Assembly (NCBI GenBank): GCA_943736015.1 | Contig: OX031072.1 | Coordinates: forward strand, 7,653,501-7,717,500 | Direction: 5' to 3' | Source: Tridacna crocea | Taxonomy: Eukaryota; Mollusca; Bivalvia; Cardiida; Cardiidae | Length of the DNA: 64,000 nucleotides | Shown: positions 23,301 to 36,570 of the stretch, piece by piece | Numbering within the stretch: position 1 is the first letter of the stretch | Layout: the number at the start of each line of letters is the position of its first letter | Notes under the pieces: model-generated | Told to the model about the DNA's origin: nothing | Database searches by the model: none | The model's input: the letters and a program-made list of their open reading frames with translations, nothing else | Made by a program: the position numbers and the translations under genes

Positions 23301-26300
23301 AGTGGTTAACTAGCAGTATACAATCAAGGACCAGTCATTGCTTGTTTGACCTTTGTCTCCGCACTATGTGGTATCAGATTGAGACAGCCTTTTTACAGGC
23401 AGATGATTTTGGTGTGGTAAGACACTTGCTATCATTTTTTTTTTTTAATTTGTCTGTATATTTGAATTTGTTAGTTTTAATTATTGGCAAATAAATAGAA
23501 GTTAAAAGAAAATAATGGAACCACTTCACTAAACAACAATTTTCGCCTGTTACTGCATGATACTGATTTATAATGACACTGACTGGAGATGACATCTGGA
23601 AACATTTTGGGGAAAAAGAGAAAATGCTGGTAATCGAAGTTGTGTCATTTTATCCACAATGAAATTGTCTGCAGCTGCTTTCAATTTAAGTAGGTCTAAA
23701 GTTTTGCTGTGTGGTTAAGGGTTAAGACTTCTTAATCAAAGGCATTTGAAGATGACATTTAATGCGGCTCTAACCACAAAATTTGGCTGTAATTAGTATA
23801 GAAAACATCGTGAAAATGCTGGTCACCAGCATTTTCTCCTGTTTCCAACAATGTTTTCAAAAGTCCATTTTGATGGGTAAACCGTTAAGGAGGCTGAACT
23901 ATAATATCAAAAAGAGATGTTGGAATGTTTCCAGAATCTTTATGATTGAAAAATCTCATAAAAGAATGATCAGTTTGCCTTTAAAAAAGCGTTTGTCAGA
24001 AATATTGGTGGGAGCATTGTGGTGAAAAGATAATTTGCTGGTTATTAACAATTTCCCCCTTTGTTACCATGTTTTCTAGAGTTGTCAGCTTGAGGGAAGG
24101 ACTTGTCATAGAAGTTTGCTCCTTTACAGGCAGTTCAGTATGCTTGACACTTTGCATGTTTGACTTTTGCATGCTGACATGCAATAAAGTCTATGAAATA
24201 AAAAATGTAATTGATATCTTGTCTGTTAGTAATTTGGAGCCATACCACTTTGCTTGATTGGTCAAAAGAACAGATCTTGTGAAATGGGATAAGATAATGA
24301 ATGCTACTTTCATTGATTCAACTAATTGAGTTTTCCCCTCTCAGATCCCTGATTTTGGAGAAATTTGATCAAGCATCCTTTTAACCCATTACCACACAAT
24401 CCCTACTTCTGACGCCCCTCAGAATGAAGCCTTTAGAAAACATTGTGGGAAAAGGAGAAAATGCTGGTAACCAGCATTTTCTCCTTTTCCCACAATGTTT
24501 TCTACCCTTCACAAAACAAATTTCAAATTTTCAGTCACTTTTATTTTGTCGTCAGCAAATGCTTTCAATTCGGACCAGTCTAAAATTTTGTTGTTTGGTA
24601 ATGGGTTAAAGAAATTCATGGAAAAATTCACCTGTTTGCCTGCAAAGGACCTGCAAAAAAATTGTTATGTTTATACATTAACCCATGACAGGGCAATCAC
24701 TATTTTCAACGACCCTGTTGTAAAGATCTTCCGAAAACATTGTAGATATAGGAGAAAATGCTGGTAACCGGCATTGCCTCATATTTCCATGTTTTCTAGC
24801 CCTTGCAAATAGAGATTTGGACTTTTGTGCAAATGCTTTGAATTTGGACTAGTCTAAAATTTTGTCTCTTGGAGTTGATAAACTTCTTATTTCCTTTTCT
24901 TTTGGGTCAGTGAAACTTGAGATTATGTGGTTATGGTTAACCCATTACCACACAATCCCTACATTTGACGCCCCTGAGAAAGAAGCCTTTAGAAAACATT
25001 GTGGGAAAAGGAGAAAATGCTGGTAACCAGCATTTTCTCCTTTTCCCACAATGTTTTCTACCCTTTACAAATCAAATTTCAAATTTTCAGTCACTTTTAT
25101 TTTGTCGTCTGCAAATGCTTTCAATTTGGACCAGTGTAATATATTGTCGTTTGGTAATGGGTTAACTCTACCAAACCTCAAAGCGCTAGACTTGTCCAAA
25201 TTGAAAGTACTAATTTGTGGACGACAAACTAAATGAGACTCAAAATTGAAATTTGTTCTGGGAAGGGTAGAAAACATTTGTGGAAAAATGAGAAAATGTT
25301 GGTAACCAACATTTTCTATTTTTCCCATAATGTTTCTTACGCAATCAAAACAAAAATCATAATTTGAGTGAAGTTTAACTCTTTCCCAAACAAGCCCTAG
25401 TTTTTACGTGTCTGCAGTACAAGTCTTTAGAAAACACTGTGGGAAAAGGAGAAATTGATCATAACGAAAAATTTCTCCTTTTTCCACAGTGTTTTCTAGC
25501 CTATCGGAAAACTTTCTACCATTCTCATCAAATTCATTTAATCCAATCAAAATGTGAATTGCATTTTTCTCTGTTATTTCAGCTGAATCCTATAATAAGT
25601 CAAACATCAGCAGCGTCCATGTCGCCAGATAGCCAGACCAACATTATCGGTAGCACAGCTTCCAGTCCATACAATGACAGTGTAAGTTCTTATTTTGTTT
25701 TCTGTAGAGATTAACTCTTTACCAACCACTCCAGACTTTTAATGATCTCCTGTAAGAACTGCGTTTATTGGTTACGACAAGATTATTTCATTACTTTCCT
25801 GTAATAAAAACTGTCTGGCCATTATGGGAAATTGGTCTTGTAAATGATTATTAGGGTTGTTAGTACTTCACCACTTTTAACAGAAACAACCTCCCTTGAA
25901 AACTTTTTTTATACCCCTGAAAAACGAATGTTTTCGGGGGTATACTGGAATCAGCCTGTCTGTCCGTCCTTGTGTCTGTTTCCGTCTGTGTACAAAATAC
26001 TAGTAATTTTGTGTTGTGAACTCCTCCTATAGTTTTCCCTCAATTGTATTGAAACTGGACATATATTGATCATATATTGAAGATTTGCAAGATGCAGTTT
26101 TTGAGTGTCAACTCTTCCTGGTTGAGGAATTGTCTCCCCTTGACACTTTTTTTATGTCAACGCTCTGGTTGAGGTATTAAGTGACATTCAGTGACAGTTC
26201 TGGTTTTTTTTTTTAACCTGTTTGTCAAGCATCTTTATAGTAAAGAATTTTTGATAAAAAGGACAAGTATTAAGAAATTGCACCATTTCTAGCCATTTTC

Positions 26301-29300
26301 TTTTATCTAATTGTGTTAGAAGATCTAGAAGTAACCTATATAGTAAGTGAAAGGTTAACTTTAAGTCTTGGGATATTCACTATTGAAACTGCTTTCAGAT
26401 GATGATGGAATTGTTTCTGAAAGAACAGAAAACATTGTGGGAAAAGGAGAAAATGCTGGTGACCAGCATTTTCTCCTTTTCCCACAATGTTTTCAAAGTC
26501 CATCTCTGTTGTGGTAATCAAAAAATTGCAATTACTTTATCTTCTAAAACTGGGCGAATGAGGTAAAGGGTTCAGAGAAAAAGGTCAATGCATCTTATAA
26601 AATGCCGAGTCCGACATATCGGAATCGTTTGTTTTGATCCTAATTGCAGATGATACAGCTTTTCCAGAAAACGAGAAGTATCAATTGTTTTGATCTAAAA
26701 CGATTTGTGTTTTCATGAGTTATTCATTGATGAATCTAAAGGGTCTCATACTTTATTAATTGTCTCGTCACATCAAAGTATTCTCTGACATGCAAACTGC
26801 AAACCCTTTCCTTGCATCCCAGTAGCTTGATCCTAATTGTACTTGACTGCTGTAGAAATTACCGTAACCCTTCGCTACATGGCAAAATTTTAGACTCGTT
26901 AAAAATTGAAAGTATTAAAGGCGAAAAAATAAATGTAATTCAAAATTCACCATTTGTTTCGGGAGCAGTGGAGAACATAGTGGGAAAAGAGAAAATACTG
27001 GTTAGTAGCATTTTCTCCTTTTCCCAAAATGCTTTCAAAACCTGTCTTTCTCCGGGTTGTTAAAAGAGGGGTTTATGTGGCAAAAGGGAATCATGTCGGC
27101 ACAAATTTGGCACAAACTTGTATAGGCAATCCAAAGAGATCAGGCTTTTTTGATAATGGTAATATTTTTTCCTTTTCCTGCAATATTCTTGTATTCATAC
27201 GCCAAGGTTTATGCTAGAGCATGGCTCAAATGAATGTGCAGTCGTCTGTAATTTGATTCGATTTTTGTTATGTTTGCAGACACTCACCAGCCCACCGCCA
27301 TACTCCCCTCATACCAACATGACATCACCCATTCCAACAGTACCATCCAAGTAAGTAGTCCTAAAATGTTGGTCCCTGCTTTAGCAGATAAATTCTTAAC
27401 AGACAATAAACTTTTTACTGATGGATAGAATTTTAGACTTGTCCAAATTTAAAGCATTTGCAGAGAACAAGTCAAATGTCACTTATATGATGGTTAATGT
27501 CTAAGAAACTGGAGTTAACCTTTTGAGAAAAGTAGAAAATGCTGGTTACATACTTTTTTTCACCTTTCCCACAAGGTTTTCTAAAGGCTAAATCCTCAAG
27601 TTCATTCAAATGCTTGATTGTGATGACTTTTAAACTGAATGCATTTGAGGTGTACAGATTAAGTATTTGTGTAAAAAACAATTGGGCTTAGACAGGTTTG
27701 AAGACATGGAAAAAGTAAAAATTCTTGATAACCAGCATTTTCCACAATGTGCTTCAAAGCTTTATACCTCTGGTAACACTAAGCGTGATTGTTTGGTAAA
27801 GGGATAACAATTATAATTAACACTGCACAAATGATAGAATTTGTCTTTGAAGGGCTATACAGGTTACCAGCAATTTCTCCAGTTCTCTTGGTATTTTTCT
27901 ACCCTACCAAAGGCAAATGGTATCATTTTAGCCACATGTTATGTTGTTTTCTGCACATGCTTTCAACTTTGTAGTATGGTAAAGAGTTGCATTAAGGCAA
28001 GTTGAAAAGCAAAACTTTTTACACAGGCAACATTTTATAACTGGACAAAGAATTTATAGACTTTTTTACTGTTTAACTCGTAAACATAAATTCTCCAGAG
28101 CTGGATTTATGCCAAGGTATTGATTTTCTTGATCAATAAATCCAGCCATTGGAAAGTTGAACCTTTATCCTAATCATCAATTAGATTTTAACTTTTACTT
28201 ATGCCACGAGAAGGGTGTTTTTAGTCATTTATTTACTGAGTTCTTTAATCCACTATCAACCAGTCCTGAGTTTTTACCATTCTAGTGAAACACTTTTGAA
28301 AACATAAGAAAAGGAGAAGTTGCTGGTGACCAGCACTATCCTCTTTTCCCACAATGTTTTCTGCCCTTTCTACCCAAAAGTTAAAATTTGTTTTGGAAAC
28401 AGTAGAAAACATGTAGGAAAAGGAGAAAAAGCTGGTTACCAGCATTTCATCTTTTCCCCCCTGAATGTTTTCATAAGGCTTCTTTCACAGAGTTGTGATA
28501 ACCAGGGATTGTTTGGTAAAGAGTTATTTCTTTACTAAATTACAATTTTGGGTATGTTTTAAAATATTTTCAGAGGATATTATTTGTGGCATAGGTAGGA
28601 AAATTATCTATGGTAGGGTGGAAAACAATGTTGACTAGGAGGGAAATGCACATGAGTAGCATTTGCTCCATTTTGGGCAGTTTTCAAAAAGTCTCTATGA
28701 CAAAGTAATGAAAACTTTCATTAATTCATTACCATGCAGATATTTTCACATTGGTCTTTGAACTCTTTTATAAATGACAGAATCTAAATTAAAAGTATTA
28801 ACTTTGCAGACAACGAAATATTTCAAAAATTGAAGTTTGTTTTTGGAATGGTAGAAAACAGTGGAAAAAGGAGAAAATGTGCTTACTCTATCAAGATCGT
28901 TAAAAATAAAGAATATCTTGAAAAGGGTTCAAAACCTTTTTATCGGGGGCTGTAGAAATATAGTAAGATTTTGTAAAGGGTTATAGATGTTATATACTCT
29001 TAAAATCTTGTCATATTTCAAACAATGAGTTTGTTGAGATAAGATAAATATTGGATGAGTAAACAAACATGGTGGTGTATAGTGGCTTTCTGACCTCTCT
29101 ATATGTACATACACAGATAAAGTGATGTAAGGGCAGAATGCATTCAAACATTCTACTCTCTAACAAAACAGCTTTGCTGTTTTTAAGAGCATTTTGTGGA
29201 TTCAGGGCCTAAATCCACCAACCAGTCTGAAGAACATTCTTTTTGATTTTGTAAATTTAAAAGTAACAGACCTTATGGTTTAGCCAATCTGAAGTCATCT

Positions 29301-32300
29301 TACTTTCAAATTCTGAAAAAAGTCGGGTTATCAACATGAAGTGAGATTTAATCCGACACTGAGCAATCCCTTGTATAAAACGTGAAGGATGGAAGTGTTT
29401 AAAAAGATTGATGGAAAAAGAGAAAATTTCAATATTTTCTCCTTTTCTCACACAGTTATCCACCTTTCTATATTACACTGTTGCAAAAAAAAAAGTTTGT
29501 CATCTGCAAATTGTTCCAAATTGGAAAAATTAAGAATAAGTGGACTGATAAATAGTTTATACATAAAATTTAGTGAAAAAATGTTGCAAAAGAATTTTTT
29601 CTGTGAGTCTGAATGTGGAATATAAGTATGGTCTTTTGCCAAGGTGAAAAGTTTTAAGCATTATGATCATATTTCCATAAAGTTTGATGAATCCATTTTC
29701 AATCACAATTTGTCACTATATATAGACAAATGGAGATAAGCAGAGCATGGGGATGAATACAAATTTGATAATACCTTATGATAACTCTTGCTACGACACA
29801 AATTTTTAAATTTTTTGAAAAGATGACAAGGTTTCCAGGTGAGGTTTCAAGTATGTGTCATATGATGGAATTCAACTTGAAAAGGGTCGAAAACATTGTC
29901 GGGGTTAAAGGAGAAAATGTTGTTTGCCAGCATTTTCTCCATTTCCCACATTGTATTCAAAAGCCGTCTTTCTTGATTAGTAATAATCATGGGATTGTTT
30001 TGTAAAGGGTAAACTGCTTGAAGTCTACTAAGATCTACACTTCAGTAGAACTAGCTGTACATGCAACAATTACAGTGCATTCTCTACAGCCTTTTAACTT
30101 CTATAAATGTATTTGTGTACTTACAGCACAAACTATGCTGGAGAGTATGGGTTTGAGATATCATTTGCCACACCATCAAAAGAAACAAAATCAACGACAT
30201 GGACAGTAAGTTTGTTCTTATGATAAACATAGTGCTCTGCGTGAATTTCTTAGTGCAGCTATGTAGAGAGTGGGATAAGCAAGGGATTAAAATTCGTAGA
30301 TCATAACCTCTGTGATACATATTGTGGTGATTTTTCATCAGAAAAGCTTTTAGGTATCCCATTGAGATAAATTCCTCTGAGTATATATATTTTTTGTTCA
30401 AAGAAATGTTGAAATGCGGAGTATATGGAGTGCAACACGCGAAAAGGTGCATTCGGACATTTGCGTAAAGTGTCGTCCCGGATTAGCCTGCGCAGTCCGC
30501 GCAGGCTAATCCGAGACGGCACTTTACGACTACATTAGATTTTGTGCTACAGTAGACTTGTGTAAAACAGAAAATCACATACAATCGGAAAGTGTTGTTT
30601 CGGATTAGCCTGTGCGGACTGCACATGCTGATCAGAGACGACACTTTACGCAAATGTCCGAATGACCCTTTTCGCGTGTTGCACTCCATATAATACAATG
30701 CAGAGATGCATTAAGCCTCCTTTTGCCACAGCATGGCTTATTGACAAATCATATTGTGTAAAAATTTCCTGTTGTTTTTTTTTTTAAATTCTATACCAAA
30801 CCTCATAAGTCTAGACTTGTCAAAATTGAAAGCATTTGCAGAAGACAAAATAAATGTGACTGAAAAATCGAAATTTGATTTTCTTAGGGTAGAAAACATC
30901 GGGGGGGAAAAGGAGAAAATGCTGTTCACCTTCATTTTCTTCTTTTCCCACAATGTTTTCAAAAGGCTTCTATCACAGAGTCGTCAAAAGTTGTTATGTG
31001 TGGTAAAGGGTAAATATTTCCTTGTCTTTAATTGTTGAGAATATTTAATTACACAAAACACTTCTAATGACACTTTCGTTCATGTATTTTTCAGTACTCA
31101 GATGCGCTGAAAAAGCTTTATGTTAGAATGGCCACCACTTGTCCTGTGAGATTCAAGACCCAGAGAACTCCACCAACAGGCTGCATCATTCGTACCATGC
31201 CTATCTTCATGAAACCTGAACATGTACAGGAAACCGTCAAACGGTGCCCAAACCATGCCACATCGAAAGAAAACGAAAGTAAGCATTGTTACATTGGTCA
31301 TCACTAATTCTGTTTCCCTGAAGGGAACTAAACATACGGATTCATGCCAGAGAACACATTAATAGACTCTTCACAAGCATGCGAAATATAATTTATTAAA
31401 TTGTTGGTCTTTTGGAACATGATAAAAATGTCTGGAGAGGAAATTGTACACTTTGCGTACCAATCAGTTTGTTAAATAAAAACCACACAATCTCAACTTT
31501 TCATTGGGGAGAAAGCTGTCGAAAACATTGCAGGAAAAGGATAAAATGCTGGTAACCATTTTTCTTCTCAATCAAGGAGCGAAATATTCATTTTAGTTAC
31601 ATTTGTTGCCTGCATATGCTGTCAATTTGGTTCCGTCATAAATCTTGTCGTTTGGTAAAAGGTCTCATCCTGAATTTTATTATTTCAGATCATCCAGCAC
31701 CCAATCATCTTGTTCGTTGCGAACATAAAGTCGCGAAATATGTTGAAGACCCTTACACTAGCCGCCAGTCAGTGATCATCCCTCATGAACAACCTCAGGC
31801 AGGATCTGAATGGGTCACCAACTTGTTTCAGTTCATGTGCTTGGGCTCGTGTGTAGGAGGCCCAAACAGACGTCCACTCCAAATTGTGTTCACTTTAGAA
31901 AAGGAGTAAGTTGGTGTTGTCGAATAATTTTTTGACCGATTGTAATACTACGAAATATAACACTAATGTTCAGTATTTCAGTTATTGCCTTTTTAAGAGA
32001 TAACTCTTGAAAAAGGCAATAACCAAAATATTGAACATTAGAGTATTATTTTTCATAGTGTTTTAGTTATTCTCTAAGGAATATCAAAGTATTATCAAGT
32101 TGTAATGGTTTTGTTTCAGTTATATTTTGACAACAAGTGCACCTATCTATTTCATGGAGCTTCTTTAGCCAGTGCTTAGCAAAATACTTCTGAAGCCACT
32201 GGCTGCTTTCCAACATATTCCTTGTGAAAATAGTATCTCATCTTGGAAATTTGTGAACAGCTTAATTTTAATGTTACCTTTGTACTAAAGGGCAAAATTT

Positions 32301-35300
32301 TGGATTGGATCAAGTTTTAAGCATTTGCAGACGACAATTTGATAAAGTTCTAATGATGAGTTTTGCCTTTAACTCTTTACCACGCAATCCAGACTTTTAA
32401 CGACTCTGAGAAAAAAAGTCAAACAGCATTTTCTCCTTTTCCCACAATGTTCTCAGCCCTTCCAACAACAAATTTTAATTTTTGAGCCACACTTATTTTG
32501 TCGTCTGCAACTGCTTTTAATTTGGACAAGTCTATAAATTTGTCATTTGGTAAAGAGCTAATAGGATAGAAAATATGGTTACCAACTTGGTTCCCACAAT
32601 GTATTTCAGAAGATCGCTCCCTCAAGGAGCTCAGTATTGTGTGGTTATTGATTACGTAATTCTGAAATTTAGCAATGGTAGTAGGTGCTAAACATTAACA
32701 CTCTACAAGACGTTAGAATCTTAGACTTGCTCAAATGAAAAGCAATGCCGCAAATTTGTTAAAGATAAGGGCAGAAAATGTTTATTTTTCTAGAGGATAG
32801 ATCATCCCATGCCAGTGTTATAGCAAAAGTATGAAAATGTGTGAAGATTGTACTATGATATGACTAGAACATTATCTAGGTAGACTTGTTATCATAATCT
32901 CATTATGTTTCACAGTAATCAAGTCCTTGGTCGTAGATGTGTAGAGGTGAGGATATGTGCCTGTCCTGGCAGAGATAGGAAAGGAGACGAGAAAGTTATG
33001 TTAGTTGTCAGCCCACAGCAGAAGAAAAGTAAGAAACTATATACTCATAATGTATTAACTCTTCACCAAATGACATGATTTTGGACTAGTCCAAATTGGA
33101 GGTATTTGCAGACAACAAAATCAATGTGACCCAAAAATTCAAATTTGTTTTGGGAAGGGCAGAAAATGTTGTGGAAAAAGGAGAAAATGCTGGTTACCAG
33201 CATTTTCTCCTTTTCCCGCAATGTTTTCAGAAGGCTTCTTTCTCAGAGTCGTGAAAATCAGGGATTGTTTGGAAAAGGGCTAAAGCAGAGCTTCAGATAG
33301 AGGGAGTGATTTTGATTCCTGTATTGAATAAAGTAGTTATTCTGCACTAGACCCTATGTTGTAGGCACTCAGAATCATCTCGAGATAGCTCTAATGAGAA
33401 CCCACATAAACTAGGATGAACTTTCTCAATCATGGAAAATGACCTCAAGATTGCAATGTTAAGGATGAATTCTATAGTGCCTGAAAAGATCCTGATGCTA
33501 TGTACTAGAAAGCAAAACTGTAGACTTGTCTGAATGTTAACAATGTGCAGATTACAAAATTCATTGGTCTCAGATGATAGAATTAATCTTAAAAGGTAGA
33601 AAAGATTATGGGAAAAGGAGAAAATGCTGGCTACCAGGATTTTCTCCTTTTCCTACAATGTTTTCAAGACCATTTTTCTGTAAGCTTGGTTGGAAATGGA
33701 CTTATTTGATAAAGGGTTTTAACTTTGTTCTTCATTTATTTGTAGATGGTTTCCAGAGAGTTACACTGGGCACTGAAATCACGACAGTTTCCTCAAGTAA
33801 GAAAAGGAAGCTGGATGATGATACATACACACTAACTGTAAGTGGTTTTTGTACTCAATCAAGCTTGTTTAATTTCATTAGCTGGGCTGTCTTTAACCTG
33901 TAAGGTGCTGGAACCAACCTAAGTATTTTTTGTGGACACAGTATAGATTATGGGTCTTGTTAACATTCAATACAACATTTTGGAAATAAATGATGATAAG
34001 AGGACCAATTGGGGATAAATCTTTTCTTAGACTTTACCAATAATCAGTGCCAAACAACTGCATTCTGGAGAATTCTTAGTGGTAAAGTGTTTGTCCTTTA
34101 TACCCCAAGAAATAAGGATTTCTGCCGCACAGGCTTGAATCCCGCCAGGTACAGTTTGTATTTCAGTGATGCATGTTACTAAGTTTCATGTGGGTAAGGC
34201 CTGTGTCTGGGTTGTGGCAAAAAAACTCTGATACTTGTTCATATTTTCTGGATTACAAAAGATACTAACTTCAACTCTTTACCTATAAAATTTTGGCATG
34301 CCCAAATTGAAAGAATTTGCAAATAACATAATAGACATGACCCAAATATTGACTTTCTGTGTGCGGAAGTTTTGAAAACATTGTACAAAATTTTGTGAAC
34401 ATGATCCTAAAAAGTTCATTTCTACTGGTACGTAATTCCTCACATCACTAATATCAAAATAAATATTATCCCACTACCGCACAATCCCTAATTTTGACGA
34501 CCACGAGAAAGAAGCCTTTAGAAAACATTGTGGGAAAAGGAGAAAATGCTGGTTACCAGCATTTTCTCCTTTTCTCACAATGTTTTCTACCCTTCACAAA
34601 ATAAATTTCAAATTTTCATCCGCTTTTATTTTGTCGTCTGCAAATGCTTTCGATTTGGACAAATCTAAAATACTGTTGTTTGGTAATGAGTTAAAGTATT
34701 GGAATATATTCTGTGGAGTCAGTCATGTGCTTAAGTCTGATTTTCATGGATTTTCAGGTCAGAGGAAAAGAAAACTATGAAATGCTGTGCAAAATCCGAG
34801 ACAGTTTAGAAATTGCTGCCTTACTTCCTCAGAGCCAGATTGACCTTTTCAAACAGAAACAAGTCGATGTTCAAAGACAGTGAGTACTCTTCCCTGATTG
34901 GACTAGAAATTCTCTCTCTATATATCTTTCATGCTTTAGAGTTATCTCCCCTGCTTCTTTTCATCCTTTCGGCAAGTGTGTTGTCAACCCGTTTTGTGGA
35001 CCTTTGCTTTCTTCTTCCAAACTAACGATTGGATTATAAGGCAGTTCCAAAGAAATGAAACAGTGAAATAACAGTTTATGTGTAAACTATTTTGTTTAGC
35101 ACCATGTGGGCAAATTGAGCATGAAAACAGTAAAAATGATTGAAGAAGAAGGACGAGTGCTCCAGGCTCCGAAGAAGTGAACCATGTTTATGTGTCCATA
35201 TGGGAATGACAAGACACTGGCAAACAGGATGGAAAGAAAGCAGCTTTAGAGAATACCAGCTTGGAGAGATATTTTTACTTCTTTACTCATTGCCTCCAAT

Positions 35301-36570
35301 AAAACACTTGTGGCAGAAATATTCTTATAAAACAAGGCTGTTTGACATCCTACAGGCTTCTGAATGTGAGCAGATGTGAAAATATTGTTCACAAAAGGCA
35401 AAATTTCTTCTCACAAGCAATTTTACCTTTTGCCACAATGTTTTATACTTGGTGAACTAAATGACTAAATAATTTGTTTGGAGGGGGTAATGTGTATATG
35501 AAGGAAAAATAAAGAGACTGTGTCATATAGGTGCAATGAAATGCTATATTGTGTTCAGTGTGTATGTACTCCTTATGTGTGAAATGGCTTGGACGTTACC
35601 TTCCAGCCTGCAAATTTTATCACATTCCGTCCAGAATTGTACAGATCTGTGTTTTTGTTACTCTGTATGTGTTTCTTTCCTTTGTCTCTTGAGTTATTTA
35701 TTCCGTTTTCTAATTCTGTTGTTTTAATTTTATTCAGTTCAGTTAATGGCATCAGTTATTAAAAGTTTAAATTATTCATTTAAATTATCAGTTATTTATT
35801 TATTTATTTCATTTTGCAAATTTCTGTGATTTTAATATATAAATAAATTATACTGTTTCCATTTTAATGAACAGTAAATATTATGTGTCCGGAAAATCGA
35901 GTTTTTTCTAAGATTTCTGTTAAAATTTCTTGTGTTAATTTTTCTTTTCTCTGTTTAAAAGTGGTTGCTTCCCTTTGTGATGAATTGAGGGGACTAGAGT
36001 TACCTCTCATATTTGTAAAATTGTGTGGCTTTGAAAGTTTTCAAGTATGACTACTGATCTATTTTCTATTTATATACCTTGTGTGTTCTCAGCATGTTTA
36101 CTGCACTATTTTATCCTTTGCTTCCCTGCTTCAAAGTTCTATTATCAAAAACTTTGCATCTGATTAAATACTTATTTGCTGGTCAAATGTGAAAATTCTT
36201 GTTTCGGCTCATTGACTTGCTGACTTTTGCCATCTTCAAATGGAAACTGGAAGGCCTTTTATGTCTCATTGGTGAGAAATTCATTATATATTCTCGGCAG
36301 ATACAGCTGTTAAAAAGGTACAAAAAAATTCTCCCCTCAGTCATTGCTTTGTGAGCAGCCAAAATACATATTTGTTTCTCTACATTAGTAAGCTAGTTGT
36401 AGAAATTTAGAATGAACATATTATTGTCAAAATTTCCTTTTAAAACCAAGGTAGATAACTCTAATACACCTGTATTTTACAGGTGGTTATCCACCATACT
36501 GGCAAAAGAGGGCAAGTCAAAGCTGACGAAACGCAAAAATCGACCAGGGAAAATAATACGGCATCGCTGA
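11229..36570 (+). CDS. TP53-like: p53-like short isoform using alternative last exon (inferred, spliced)
   Basis: The first ten coding exons end in phase 2 with CA. Splicing to an acceptor at 36481-36482 completes a Gln codon and adds 28 residues before TGA at 36568-36570, giving 421 residues without a SAM domain. The tail holds 11 Lys/Arg (for example [11 protein letters not shown]), reminiscent of the basic C-terminal regulatory domain of vertebrate p53. Established background: bivalves such as Mya and Mytilus express p53-like and p63/73-like proteins with the same core and different C-termini. That this exon is the one used is my inference from phase, splice site and composition. No polyadenylation signal is obvious just downstream. 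Confidence 0.72.

Noticed and set aside
31616-31909. Open frame running across exon 7 and its upstream intron as a separate gene
   Set aside because: The upstream half is hairpin-element sequence; the downstream half is exon 7, with clean splice signals on both sides.
35140-35379. 80-codon open frame in intron 10 as another alternative C-terminus
   Set aside because: No acceptor in the right phase, no resemblance to p53-family tails.
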